Assembly: GCA_947184155.2 (NCBI GenBank)
Contig: CAMXCT020002756.1
Coordinates: forward strand, 1-64,000
Direction of reading: 5' to 3'
DNA: 64,000 nt
Source of the DNA: Cladocopium goreaui
Lineage: Eukaryota; Sar; Dinophyceae; Suessiales; Symbiodiniaceae
The stretch's first letter is position 1; every line of letters starts with the position of its first letter. Below, piece by piece: positions 45,951 through 54,990 of this stretch. Under the pieces are notes generated by a model. That model did not search any database and had not been told where the DNA came from. It saw only the letters and a program-made list of their open reading frames with translations. The translations under genes were made by a program, and so were the position numbers.

Positions 45951-46580
45951 ATGCCCCCTAGCAATCTGTGCGCTAAGTGTAGACAGATTGCTGCGGCTGC
46001 TGGTGATACTTGGTGTGCTGGGTGCTCGAGCTGGGAATTCCTCGGGCGAGAGCTGAGTGCCAGCTGGGACTCGGTGGGAGCCCGTTTGCTGGCAGGTGAC
46101 CTCTGCCTTACTACTGCCCGCCAGGTTAAAGCCCTGCGTTCTCTGAGCGCTGGCTTGGCTAGGCGTAGTGAGGGGTCTGGTACTGCTGGCGAGAGCCGTG
46201 CAGAGCCTGTACTGAGGGAACGCAGCCCAGCACACCGTGAGGTGAGGACTTCCTTGCCGAGGCGACGATCGTCTACGAAGGCACCAGTCACCAAAGAGGA
46301 GACAGAAGAGGAGGACGATCCCAACGAGTCAGAAGAGGAGAGTGAGCGCAGAGGGCGTGCAAAAAGCCCTGACCACCGTCCCTTGCCGGACGCAGACCGA
46401 AGGCCGCCAGAGCCTGAGGGACCGCCCCCTGGGCATAAGAAAGACTCTGGTACTCACCGTGAGTCTCGACGTGAGCATCAGCGAGAGGACACCCGGAAAT
46501 CTCGTCATCATCATCATCGAGAAGGCGACCGAATCCGCCGAGGTTCTCATCAGCGTGGAGGACGCAAACACGGCTATGAG
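45951..46580 (+). CDS. YR element N-terminal ORF, CxxC protein
   Basis: The ATG at 45951 lies 6 bp after repeat A1. The start reads MPPSNLCAKCRQIAAAAGDT, then WCAGCSSWEFLGREL, a CxxC...CxxC pair that could bind zinc. A long Arg/Ser/Glu/Pro-rich tail follows (SPDHRPLPDADRRPPEPEG and similar), suggesting a basic, disordered nucleic-acid-binding, gag-like role (inference). Beyond about 46580 the frame leaves the conserved reading, and the next conserved sequence is in the +1 frame, at the point where the missing reverse transcriptase would be expected. That junction may be the deletion point. Confidence 0.55.
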
Positions 46581-48415
46581 TTTTCTGAATGTTACATGGG
46601 AATATGTTGCTTCACAGGGAATTCGTCTGGATTTACAACCAAAAGTACGACGGGAGTTTGTTTCTTGCTTGGCCGCATTACCATTCATTCACACGTTCCT
46701 TGGTGCTGAGATAGAGCCGGTCATCACAGCCTCAGATGGTTCACATAGAGGCGGTGCAGTAGGCATTGCGAGAGAACTCAGTGCAGAAGGTGAAGATTTT
46801 GTTAGACATGCACTGGGGTCGGGGTCTACAAAAGAATCTGGGATATTCATATTGTCTTTGTTCAATGGTATTGGTGGGGCGTTCCGCTGTTATGATATAT
46901 TGGGATTGAAGGCAGTAGGAATGGCAGCTTTTGACATACATGGACCTGCACAAAGAATTACTTCAAGAAGGTGGCCGGCCGCTGAACTATATGGAGATGT
47001 GAGATCTATTGACAAAACAATGGTACAGCAGTGGCTTTTACGATATCCAGGAATTTCTGAAATACATATACAGGGGAGGTTTCCCATGCACAGATCTTTC
47101 CTCAGTCAATGCGCTTGGACAAGGTTTAGCGGGGCCGAACTCAAGCCTATTTCATGAATTACCCAGGGTGATCAAACTGGTAAAGAAAACTGTCCCTCGA
47201 CATGTACTGGTCAAGTATGCTGCTGAGAATGTGGCGTCTATGAAAAAGGAAGAATGCTGTAAGATTACTGCGGAACTGGAAACCTTTCCTTATCATTTGA
47301 ACTGTGCTGATGCGGTTCCCATGCAACGACCTCGACTTTGCTGGTGCTCTGAGCAACTTGAAGGATCTATTGATGGACTGGAGTTCACTGAGAAAGAGTT
47401 TTGGACAGAAGTCTGTGCTGCCGCCCCATATCCAGCAATGGAGGACTGGATAGAGCCTGGTTACGTTTGGAATGGAGGTCTAGACGGATACGTACTTCCA
47501 ACTGCCCTAAAATCTATTGTGAGGAAACGACCCCTTCCTGTGCCGGCGGGGTTGAGCAGATGTGACAGTGACACATTGGCGCGCTACGAAGCTGACAAGT
47601 TCCGGTTCCCTCCATATCACTATTTGCCACGGTTCTTATTTTGGAATGAGGGAAAATGGCGACTAGCAAATAGCTCAGAAAAGGAACTTTTGTTGGGGTA
47701 TGGCTATGAACACACATCTCTTTGCTGGGCGGCATCATTGATCAAAGGTGATCCTCAGAGATATGAAGATGAGAGGTTATCCCTTTTAGGCGATTGCTTC
47801 AGTATATATTCCTTTGTTGTGGTGGCTGCAGCGTTAAGCAGAAACTTTTTGCCGTATATTCACTATGCGCACCTGGCGAAAAGGATGGGGTTAGCGCCAG
47901 GAGTCCTGGCCCCTGTACGACTCACTGCCCCTTTAAGTCGTAAACTTCAGTATGGCTTGGCTCTGGGAAAGCGAAAGTGCACTGTGAAAGAACTGAATCA
48001 GGTCTTACTCACAAAAACCAACCATACGGGTTCTGACATTCGCTTGACCACTGGAGAAATCATGAATCCCAGGGCTGTGGTGCGTCAAAGCATTTGTGCC
48101 GAATGGTGGGATTGGAAACCTTTATTCCGGTTCAGGTGGCAGAGCTATGAGCATATCAATAGTTTGGAGTTGCGTACGATATTGCAAGCTATTCGATACC
48201 ATGTTAGCCACCGACACTGTTCCCATGTGAGACTCTGCCATGTCACCGACAGTTATGTCTGCATGAGCATCATTGCCAAGGGTAGGACCAGCAGTAAATT
48301 ACTGGCTCAAACTCTGCGACGTATCAATGCTTATTTGTTGGCCTTTGGAATTTACTGCATTTTAGGACATGTAGAAAGCAGTCAGAATCCGACTGATGAA
48401 GCGAGCCGAATTTGA
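46580..48415 (+). CDS. RNase H domain with nested C5-cytosine methyltransferase (frameshifted)
   Basis: The frame-1 part (to about 47075) has PVITASDGSHRGGAVGIARE, the first strand and catalytic Asp of an RNase H. It then has IFILSLFNGIGG (methyltransferase motif I, SAM binding) and PAAELYGDVRSID. The frame-2 part has GGFPCTDLSSVN (motif IV, catalytic Pro-Cys), KYAAENVASM (motif VI, ENV), MQRPRLCW (motif VIII) and ERLSLLGDCFSIYSFVVVAA (motif X, with GD instead of GN). After it RNase H resumes: HINSLELRTI (Glu), HVTDSYVCM (Asp), HVESSQNPTDEASRI (last Asp). The spacing around PCTDLS resembles DNMT3 more than DNMT1 (by eye). One extra nucleotide at about 47071-47080 separates the frames just before the catalytic loop. 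The 3' end overlaps the recombinase ORF. Confidence 0.75.
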
Positions 48416-49361
48416 TTTCAAGTTTTGTGCGCGCCGGACCAAAGCCGAGCGGGCAAAGGACCGCAAACATGTGTTGCTCTGGGATGCAGCTATCACTAAA
48501 AGAACGCAGGAGAGGTACTACACTGGACTTCAGAGATTACTGCCCTCTCTGAAAGGCATAAAATCTAGTCGACATTTGGATGACACAGTGTCTGATTGGA
48601 TACAAACTATGTGGGAGCAGGGAGAGACACTACATATTGTCAGTGACGCTTTATGTGGTCTTCAACATTACCAACCATGGACGAAAAACAGGATTCCTCT
48701 GTCTTGGCGGTGATTTAAGGTGTGGAGGAAAGTTGAGGCACCCAACAGAGCTCCCCCTCTTACAACTGCTTTGGTTGAAAGCTTAATAATGTATGCTGTC
48801 GGTCACTGTGATCTTCAGTTTGCCTGCATGCTGGTTTTAGGCTTCTATGGACTTCTGCGGACGGGAGAATTTTTACAAGTCTGCGCTCAGGATGTCATGG
48901 TTGGTAAAGCTGTAGCTCTTATCAGTTTGAAAAATACAAAAACGGGCCTGCGCAACTCAGCCCAAGAGACAGTTTCAGTGCATGAGACATTGGCGCTGGA
49001 TGTGCTCCGTGCGTCTCTTGAAGAGAGCAAAGCAGCAAGGAGGACTAAAGTGCCTTTGTGGACACGATCTGCCGAGTCTTTTAGGAACGCGTTTCGTCAC
49101 CATTGCAAAGTCTTCGATCTGGGTGAACATAACTTTAGACCTTATTCATTGCAGCGTGGTGGAGCGACAGCCTTGTTTCAATCCACTGGCTCCATGGAGC
49201 AAACATTGCTCAAAGGACGCTGGGGATCAACCAAAGTGGCCAAAATATATTTGGCCGATGGCCTATCGTACCTCCCGGGGTTAACTTTGAGTCCCAAAGC
49301 CAAGGAGAAGACCCGTTTCTGGTCCCTTTACAATCAACTAAAGCTTGATCGTGCCCCTTAA
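48396..49361 (+). CDS. YR element tyrosine recombinase (one in-frame TGA)
   Basis: It starts inside the end of the RNase H ORF (overlap 48396-48415, different frame), an arrangement usual for DIRS-order elements. The N-terminal core-binding part has ITKRTQERYYTGLQRLLPSL. A TGA at 48711-48713 interrupts the reading, and the same frame continues with FKVWRKVEAPNRAPPLT. The catalytic part has FYGLLRTGEFL (first Arg), FRPYSLQRGGATALF (the H-x-x-R box with Tyr-Ser in place of His), then GRWGSTKVAKIYLADG (Trp and the nucleophile Tyr). It would integrate a circular DNA copy without target duplication. The stop makes this copy probably inactive unless the TGA is read through. Confidence 0.8.
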
Positions 49362-49381
49362 TAGGGGGGGAACGTGGAATA

Positions 49382-49625
49382 ACACCGGCAGTTGTTTCAT
49401 TTGTTTCATTTCATTTTTTTTCTCTCAAGAAACTTCCTTCCATGGAAGGCCTGTTTGGATGTGATGTGAAAACTCCTACCATGGGGTTCGTGTTTCTTTC
49501 TCCTACCATGGAGACTTTCAACGTTTTGAGAGAGAGAAAAGCAAGAACAAAGGGGAGCGTGCAAAATGCACAGCTCCAAAAACCTTGAAGCTCCATGTCG
49601 AAAACAAGAGCTGACCTGATGCCTA
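49382..49625 (+). repeat. YR element split repeat B1
   Basis: 244 bp, begins ACACCGGCAGTTGTTTCATT and ends ACCTGATGCCTA; differs from B2 at only a few positions (for example AAAACTCC/AAAATTCC and GTGTTTCTT/GTGGTTCTT). Confidence 0.9.
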
Positions 49626-49695
49626 TGACTTCTTTTAGAAAAATAGGCTGAAGGCAGTGAGGTTTGAGAAGTTCCTGTGGGCAGCTGTTAGGCTC
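49625..49695 (+). repeat. YR element split repeat A2
   Basis: 71 bp, same as A1, directly abutting B1 (one base shared); followed by 21 bp that occur only here. Confidence 0.9.
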
Positions 49696-49716
49696 CCATC
49701 CAACACCCACCCTGGG

Positions 49717-49959
49717 ACACCGGCAGTTGTTTCATTTGTTTCATTTCATTTTTTTCTCTCAAGAAACTTCCTTCCATGGAAGGCCTGTTTGGATGTGATG
49801 TGAAAATTCCTACCATGGGGTTCGTGGTTCTTTCTCCTACCATGGAGACTTTCAACGTTTTGAGAGAGAGAAAAGCAAGAACAAAGGGGAGCGTGCAAAA
49901 TGCACAGCTCCAAAAACCTTGAAGCTCCATGTCGAAAACAAGAGCTGACCTGATGCCTA
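49717..49959 (+). repeat. YR element split repeat B2 (right end)
   Basis: 243 bp, the right end of the element. The flank continues ATCTTCTCCGAC. The left flank before A1 reads TTGATTTCA. No target duplication beyond a shared A/AA is seen, as expected for recombinase insertion. Confidence 0.88.
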
Positions 49960-50276
49960 ATCTTCTCCGACAACCTACAGTTCAAAGACTCAAGTCTGAT
50001 AGTGTCAAAGTAAACTGTTTGTCACTAAGAAGAACACGCATTCTTGGGCATCACGCATTGTTCCTTCCACAGCCTGTTTGCGAATGAAAATCAAGTACAA
50101 ACAATACTTTTACAGCACCATTTCTGAAAAGAATAAACCAACAGACACTACCAATTGCAATCTTTTTTCTACGCTGCTGTTGCATTCTGAGAAAGTTCTG
50201 TTTGCAGAAGATTGCAATCAGTAGATTACAAGCTGCACGTTTGAAATTAAATGGCATTTGGACAACAGGAGGCTAC

Positions 50277-50314
50277 AGTGGCATCGCTCAGACAGTTCTG
50301 GTTGCAATGCCAAC
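50277..50314 (-). other. Conserved-tip hairpin 10
   Basis: Canonical tip. Arms GGCATCGC / GCAATGCC; the single non-pair (C against A) becomes G-U if transcribed from the minus strand. AGT/ACT pairs further out. A decayed relative lies near 50180-50215. Confidence 0.72.
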
Positions 50315-50370
50315 TGTGTGTCCTCCGTTGCAAATTGAAGCACTACAGCTTAGCGACGCAACGGGAGGCT

Positions 50371-50413
50371 ACAGTGGTATTGCTCAGACAGTTCTGGTTG
50401 CAATGCCAGCTGT
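50371..50413 (-). other. Conserved-tip hairpin 11, 18 nt past the kinase-gene stop
   Basis: Canonical tip. Arms ACAGT-GGTATTGC and GCAATGCC-A-G-CTGT pair over about 13 bp with one bulge. It lies 18 nt beyond the stop at 50431. Confidence 0.75.
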
Positions 50414-50430
50414 ATGTTCCCGTTGCAAAT

Positions 50431-52755
50431 TTACGCCGCAGCTGAACTTGCGGGAGACATTTTTAGCCTCTCTGTGGTAAGCCACGATGAAATCCACTGC
50501 CATCGCACATGCAGAATTGCGATGGCCGTCGCTGCCAGATGGTCAATTTCTGTGTCAGACATCTCAAATTCATAAAAACACAATGTGGTACGCCAAGACA
50601 TCTTCTCGATCTCTGCATCCGCCGTTTCATTCTTTCCAGCTCTGGGACGCAACCACTTCTTCAATGCTTCAATGGCACCTAGGATCTTGTCTGCTTGCAA
50701 ACCATATTTGCAATGGTCACCATCTTCATCACCTTGGTGAAACCATCCAGCGTCAACGTAGCGAAGCAATCCAAGCACACGATCTGAAGTAGCGAAGTTA
50801 AAGGCACCTTCAACTGAGCGCTCCCAACACTTGTGCTCAGCACGCTGCCTTTCTATCTGGCCGATGTGTTGAAGGGGCAGCATGTTGTGCACCAGTCGCA
50901 GCAAATCTTGCACCACTCGAAACACATGAGGCTCCCGATTGACTTCAGGAATTTGCGCGCTGCGACGTGATCTTCTTGATCTCTTCCCTCTGTTCATTTC
51001 ATATGGCAGCATGTCCTGCGAGCTTTCACGCTGCTCGTAGGTCAGCCCCAAAGGACGATCTGGCCTTTCTGGTCGTGCAAAAAAACCACGCTGCCCCGGC
51101 ACCACCCGAAACTGCTGCTTCAAGTCCTGGAGACTCTGCTTCATCATGGAGTCTTGCCACTGACCCAAATTCAAGCCACACAAGATAGCTCCGACCCCTT
51201 CACGACACACTTCACCCCATGAGTCTTCGGCAATTCTGTGCCAAAAAATCGTGGCAATGTGTCCACTTGGATGCAGACAGTTTGTAATCTCAAAAACTTC
51301 AGACGAAGAATTCTGCGATGCTGCCGCCAAGTTTGCACCATGTCTTTTGCAGATGCCAATAGTTTCTTCTCCACGCAACATCAACAACTTCTTTGGTGCA
51401 GCCAAGATAAACAAATGCCATTGATCAGAAGCATCGTCTTTAGGACTGCATTTCACAAGCACTTCCACTTCAGATGAGAGATCAGTTCGTGTCAGTTTGC
51501 ATACCAACAAACTGGACACTTCTAAGAGCTGCGGACAAATTGTCGTGCCCCATTGATTGATTTCCAGAGGTGCCACTGGCGACGCAGCTGCTGCACCATG
51601 CACTTTGGATGCAGATTTTGGGTGAAAGGATACGGGAAGCTCGCCTCCTTGTCCCCTGTCTCAGGCTTCACTTGTTCGAGCTGTGTTTCCAGGTCTTGCA
51701 AATAAGACGGACTCGGCGATGGAAACCTCCGCGCAAGTTGCCAAGACTCTTTTTGGAAGATATACCATCAGAATGCTAAGTAAAGATGTCAAGATGACAT
51801 GATGTGAGAAGTAACTATCAACAGGCGAAGATGAAATGTCTAACCATATTATGCAATACCAAGTGCTACCAAGACACCTCCAGCGTGCAGTGCCCATTTC
51901 GCCAGTCACCAAAGCATCACGTATCAAAGTTTGCACTTTTTCATACGGAGTTTGCCAGCCATGGGCGATCGCATCGCTTCGGTGGGGCTGCATCAGGTTG
52001 CTGTCTTGGTTGATCATGGTCTGCAAAATCCTTTTGAAAGAGCCTCCAACATTTGGATAGTCTGTCATGTCTCGCAGTCCATCCAGATCGCAAAATACCC
52101 AGACTGGAGCTGAATGTGGCTCCCTTGCTTCTGCCAGGCCGACATTATCAATCTTGGCATCCCAAGGTAATACATCCTGATGCACGAACCGGAACAGAAG
52201 ACGCAAAATCTCGACCTGCATCTGAACATAGGATTCCCATGCCTGAGGCGTGCATTGCATTGTCGTGAAGAATGATGTCAATTTCGATTTGCCGGTGAAG
52301 ATCAACTTCTCTGCAAGCAGGATAGATGCGTCACCTTCTACCATTGAAGAATTTCCTTCAAAAAAATCACCCTCTCTCACACTGGTCTTCTCCAAGAAGA
52401 TTTGCCCGAAACAATACATCATTTCTTTCTCCACGACGGATTTGTACTTGTCAAATCTATGCTGCTCTGCTCCCCACTCAGCCTTGGTTTTCCCATCTGT
52501 CATCATCTTAACTACAAAATTGTAGTTGTCAAGCATGAACACATCTTTGAAGGCGCCGCTACCACAGCGAGAAACATTGTCTCGGATCGTGATATCTCCC
52601 TTCTTTCGCGTCGTATCCTGGAGGACCAAAACAACGGTAGCATTGCTAATCTTCTCTACATGCTTCTTTTTTCCAGTTTTGATCCATTCCTTCGCAGTAA
52701 CCTGCAGCTGCCCTTTCACCAGCTTGAAGTCTTTATATGTAGCCACAGTGGACAT
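50431..52755 (-). CDS. Protein-kinase-like protein with novel C-terminal half, 700 aa
   Basis: Two exons join with matching phase. Exon 1 is 52755-51878 (ATG start MSTVATYKDFKLV, donor TGGAG|GTGTCTT, phase 2). Exon 2 is 51655-50431 (acceptor GAGACAG|GGGACAAGG). Exon 1 looks like a divergent protein kinase fold: glycine loop CGSGAFKDVF (residues 64-73), VVKMM with the candidate Lys at 83, a long insert, a catalytic-loop-like HQDVLPWDAKIDNVGL (192-207) where D194 and N204 fit HxD...N, and CDLDGL (222-227) in place of DFG. Exon 2 (about 408 aa) has no family I recognise: VLVKCSPKDDASDQWHLFIL, a basic patch NRGKRSRRSRRSAQIPEVNR, then FRVVQDLLRLVHNMLPLQHI. The unspliced frame through the intron gives a hydrophobic run that I regard as an artefact. 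A conserved-tip hairpin follows the stop and another lies upstream. Confidence 0.65.
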
Positions 52756-52875
52756 GGCGGCGATCGAGTGGGTCGTTGAATGACGTGTTGCAGCTTCAAG
52801 TAATAACACATTCATAACAAAGTGATACAAAAGCTTGATGTGAAAGAAATCCAATGTCACCGAAAAACCAAGCAG

Positions 52876-52945
52876 TCACACGTGCCTGAACGGTACCCGC
52901 CTCTCAGACAGTTCCGGTTAAGACAGGTTGCTCCAGCACGTGTGA
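52876..52945 (-). other. Conserved-tip hairpin 12, upstream of the kinase gene
   Basis: Tip T-CAGA-CAGT-TCCG-GTT (A/C, that is G-U on the minus strand). The outer arms TCACACGTGC / GCACGTGTGA are a perfect 10 bp but set further out, with an unpaired inner part. Confidence 0.65.
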
Positions 52946-53381
52946 CAATGTAGATGTATGACACGTATGGCAGAAATTGAAATTACAACTGCAGCTTGAG
53001 CTAAAACAATGATAGACCTCATTATTGAAAAGCTTGAGCCGGGATCAAGACAAATAGCTCTTGATGCCTTCAACAACTGCAAATGTTCATGCTGCCACAG
53101 CCACGATCCATGAGCCAACTGTGCACCGTTTTTTCCAGACGCCAACAGGCGCACAGAAGAAGCAAAACACCACAGACGTTTCCAAGCCTTTGATATCTTT
53201 GGAGCTGCAGCACCAGAGTGGCTTATGCCTTGGACATTCACAAGAGTAGCTGCGCCTTGTTGACATAAGTAAGGCAATCAATCATGGCAGCAGCCCAATG
53301 TGCGTATACGTCTGGACGTTTTCCGCGCAGGTTCTGCGCATGCATAGGTGAAACGATCTGAGACCTAAGTCCGCAACAGAT

Positions 53382-53415
53382 GCGGCACGCTCACACAGCT
53401 CTGGTTGCATGCCGC
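53382..53415 (-). other. Conserved-tip hairpin 13
   Basis: Tip T-CACA-CAGC-TCTG-GTT (inner stem weakened by one change). Arms GCGGCACGC / GCATGCCGC, 8 of 9 with the ninth G-U on the minus strand. Confidence 0.65.
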
Positions 53416-53508
53416 TGTTGCTCTGAGAGATACCTGCCACCTTTCAATGCGAAAGTATACCCATCTTCACACAGGCAGGATAAATATCTCTGAAACATAA
53501 TTCCCAAA

Positions 53509-53552
53509 CAGTAGCAACACGCTCAGACAGCTCTGGTTGCATGCTACTACTG
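53509..53552 (-). other. Conserved-tip hairpin 14, 15 nt past a stop
   Basis: Tip T-CAGA-CAGC-TCTG-GTT. Arms CAGTAGCAACACGC / GCATGCTACTACTG form 14 consecutive pairs on the minus strand if three G-U or U-G wobbles are allowed; on the plus strand those three are A-C mismatches. It lies 15 nt beyond the stop at 53567. Confidence 0.75.
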
Positions 53553-53566
53553 CTTGGACGTGAAAG

Positions 53567-54454
53567 TTACAAGTTGCAAGATGACAACCAGTCCTCAATC
53601 TGACTTGGAATCTGGCGAGTCATTTTCCCATCTTCATCTGTCTGTGCCCATTGCCTCACACCCTTCAAAGATGACGTGCAATTCAAATCAAAATTTGCTA
53701 ACGAGCGATAATATTTCAAACACTGCAAGCAATGAGCTTGCCCGGCATAAAGATATTCATATTCCTCTTGTCTTTCTGGCGTCATCTTTCGTTTCTTTTT
53801 GTGCTTGGTATCAAGTTCTGGACAATGAGGTGCAGCACTGCATTGCTCCAATTTCTCATAAGCTTGTATGGAACTTGCTGAGTCACTTTGGACGCTTGAT
53901 TCTGAATTGCATCTCGCAGCGTGGGTTCTTTTCCCAGGAGCCTGTGACGGTGCATGTGGCAGCTTTGACCAAAAAGTAGGTTTTCCACTGCTGCTGGCAT
54001 CTGCGTCATTACATAATGCTCGCCACCCTTCCAGATCTCTTGCAATCATGTTCAAACGTGTTGCATATCGTGCAGAAGCATTGACGGCTATGTCCTCTAT
54101 TTTTCGTTCAGCTTCGAAAAGAGAAACATCTTGAGGAGACACCTGTTTTGCCCCAAGCAGCATGAGGAGGTATAGAAACTTTGAGAGAAAAAGACAAGCG
54201 CTTTCATGTTCTTCCACATGCAACCAATCTGCATACTCCAGCATTAGGTCCTGCAATTCCCGCAAGTTTTCTTCCACGAGAACATGTCCACGATTTTGAG
54301 ACCATTGGATCAGACGCTGAGCGGCTTCTTCCACCTCTGGGAGTGTTGCATGCTCAATGTCAGACTTAACATTCAATTCCCGCAGCAATGCCTGGAATTT
54401 CAACTTTTGAACCTCTGCCAAAGTATCTTTGTGCTGTTGCAACATTGCCTCCAT
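53567..54454 (-). CDS. Helical protein with C-terminal QAHCLxC domain
   Basis: ATG at 54454 (MEAMLQQHKDTLAEVQKLKF), about 295 residues in one exon. The first half is helical (EVEEAAQRLIQWSQNRGHVL, ACLFLSKFLYLLMLLGAKQV). The middle is Ser-rich and likely disordered. A basic DTKHKKKRKMTPERQ precedes a C-terminal domain reading EYEYLYAGQAHCLQCLKYYR, then NCTSSLKGVRQWAQ and QIPSQIEDWLSSCNL. The same domain closes the J-domain protein at 55418 (EYMFLYSAQAHCLTCMEFYS ... VSCGKTARQWA ... IPLDVEAWLQAHDL). There the second Cys pair is complete; here it is C-T-S-S. The start region is duplicated just upstream. Function unknown. Confidence 0.55.
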   Translation of the reverse strand: MEAMLQQHKDTLAEVQKLKFQALLRELNVKSDIEHATLPEVEEAAQRLIQWSQNRGHVLVEENLRELQDLMLEYADWLHVEEHESACLFLSKFLYLLMLLGAKQVSPQDVSLFEAERKIEDIAVNASARYATRLNMIARDLEGWRALCNDADASSSGKPTFWSKLPHAPSQAPGKRTHAARCNSESSVQSDSASSIQAYEKLEQCSAAPHCPELDTKHKKKRKMTPERQEEYEYLYAGQAHCLQCLKYYRSLANFDLNCTSSLKGVRQWAQTDEDGKMTRQIPSQIEDWLSSCNL

Positions 54455-54560
54455 GGCTGCATCCAAGCAAGGTTCTAGTTACCACTGACGCTCTACTACG
54501 CTGTCTTTTTGCTGTTCCAACATTGCGTCCATGGCTGCATCCAAACAAGCTTCTAGTTAC
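54455..54560 (-). repeat. Duplicated start-codon region
   Basis: The segment spanning the ATG of the 53567 gene (words CCATGGCTGCATCCAA and TTCTAGTTACCA) occurs twice about 90 bp apart. The outer copy would encode a similar first eleven residues, then diverge to a stop. Confidence 0.6.
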
Positions 54561-54738
54561 CAAAGTCCACATGTTTTGGCTGCTTCAATGTGGTATCACT
54601 TCTCCAACAGCACAGGTTGTAGCAATCACTGCTTGAGCCATAGTACCGGATCGGACGCTGAAAAGCTATCAGATCCAAAGCTTGCAACACCACAATTCAA
54701 ACACCTCCAAAGATGCAGGCTGAGTTGCAAGCAGAGCT

Positions 54739-54990
54739 GTGTTGCCGTGCAACCACCATCTCCCAGAAGACCACCAAAGCAGACGAAAGAAAGCTCGCAA
54801 ATTGCCAAAGAAAGTTTGCAATTTCACTCTGCATGACATTGGCCAATACGCTGCCAGCGACGACAAGAATGAATCAGTTAAAGAGAAGAGAGATGAATTG
54901 CTTGACGGCATCATTGAGATTGGCAGGACTTTTCTGAGATGGAGGCCAGTGTCAGTGACTGATTCAAACCCGCAGCCCTTGACACTTTAA
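54739..54990 (+). CDS. Small plus-strand ORF, unrecognised
   Basis: One plus frame reads RRKKARKLPKKVCNFTLHDI, GQYAASDDKNESVKEKRDEL and LDGIIEIGRTFLRWRPVSVT, ending TAA at 54990. The charged-helix pattern looks coding, against the direction of its neighbours. The 5' end is uncertain because three frames are open between 54600 and 54840; an exon border near 54790 is likely. No family recognised. Confidence 0.4.
   Translation: MLPCNHHLPEDHQSRRKKARKLPKKVCNFTLHDIGQYAASDDKNESVKEKRDELLDGIIEIGRTFLRWRPVSVTDSNPQPLTL

Larger units (their letters stand above)
45874..49959 (+). mobile_element. Tyrosine-recombinase retrotransposon (Ngaro/PAT-like repeats) with DNMT
   Basis: The element has split direct repeats in the order A1 - ORFs - B1 - A2 - B2: A1 45874-45944 and A2 49625-49695 (71 bp, identical over that length), B1 49382-49625 and B2 49717-49959 (244/243 bp, only a few differences). 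This order is the hallmark of PAT/Ngaro-type YR retrotransposons. Inside, in plus orientation, are a CxxC-containing N-terminal ORF, an RNase H domain interrupted by a C5-cytosine methyltransferase, and a tyrosine recombinase. I find no reverse transcriptase core, so this copy is probably an internally deleted, non-autonomous derivative. At 4.09 kb it is short for the class. A frameshift and an in-frame TGA add to the damage. The near-identity of the B repeats suggests a fairly recent insertion. It lies opposite in orientation to the surrounding gene row. DNMT-bearing retrotransposons in dinoflagellates are known; the family assignment here is mine. Confidence 0.85.

Noticed and set aside
51661-51877. 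Hydrophobic C-terminal tail of the kinase exon as a membrane anchor
   Set aside because: The stretch is an intron: donor 51877 and acceptor 51656 match in phase and join two good coding exons.
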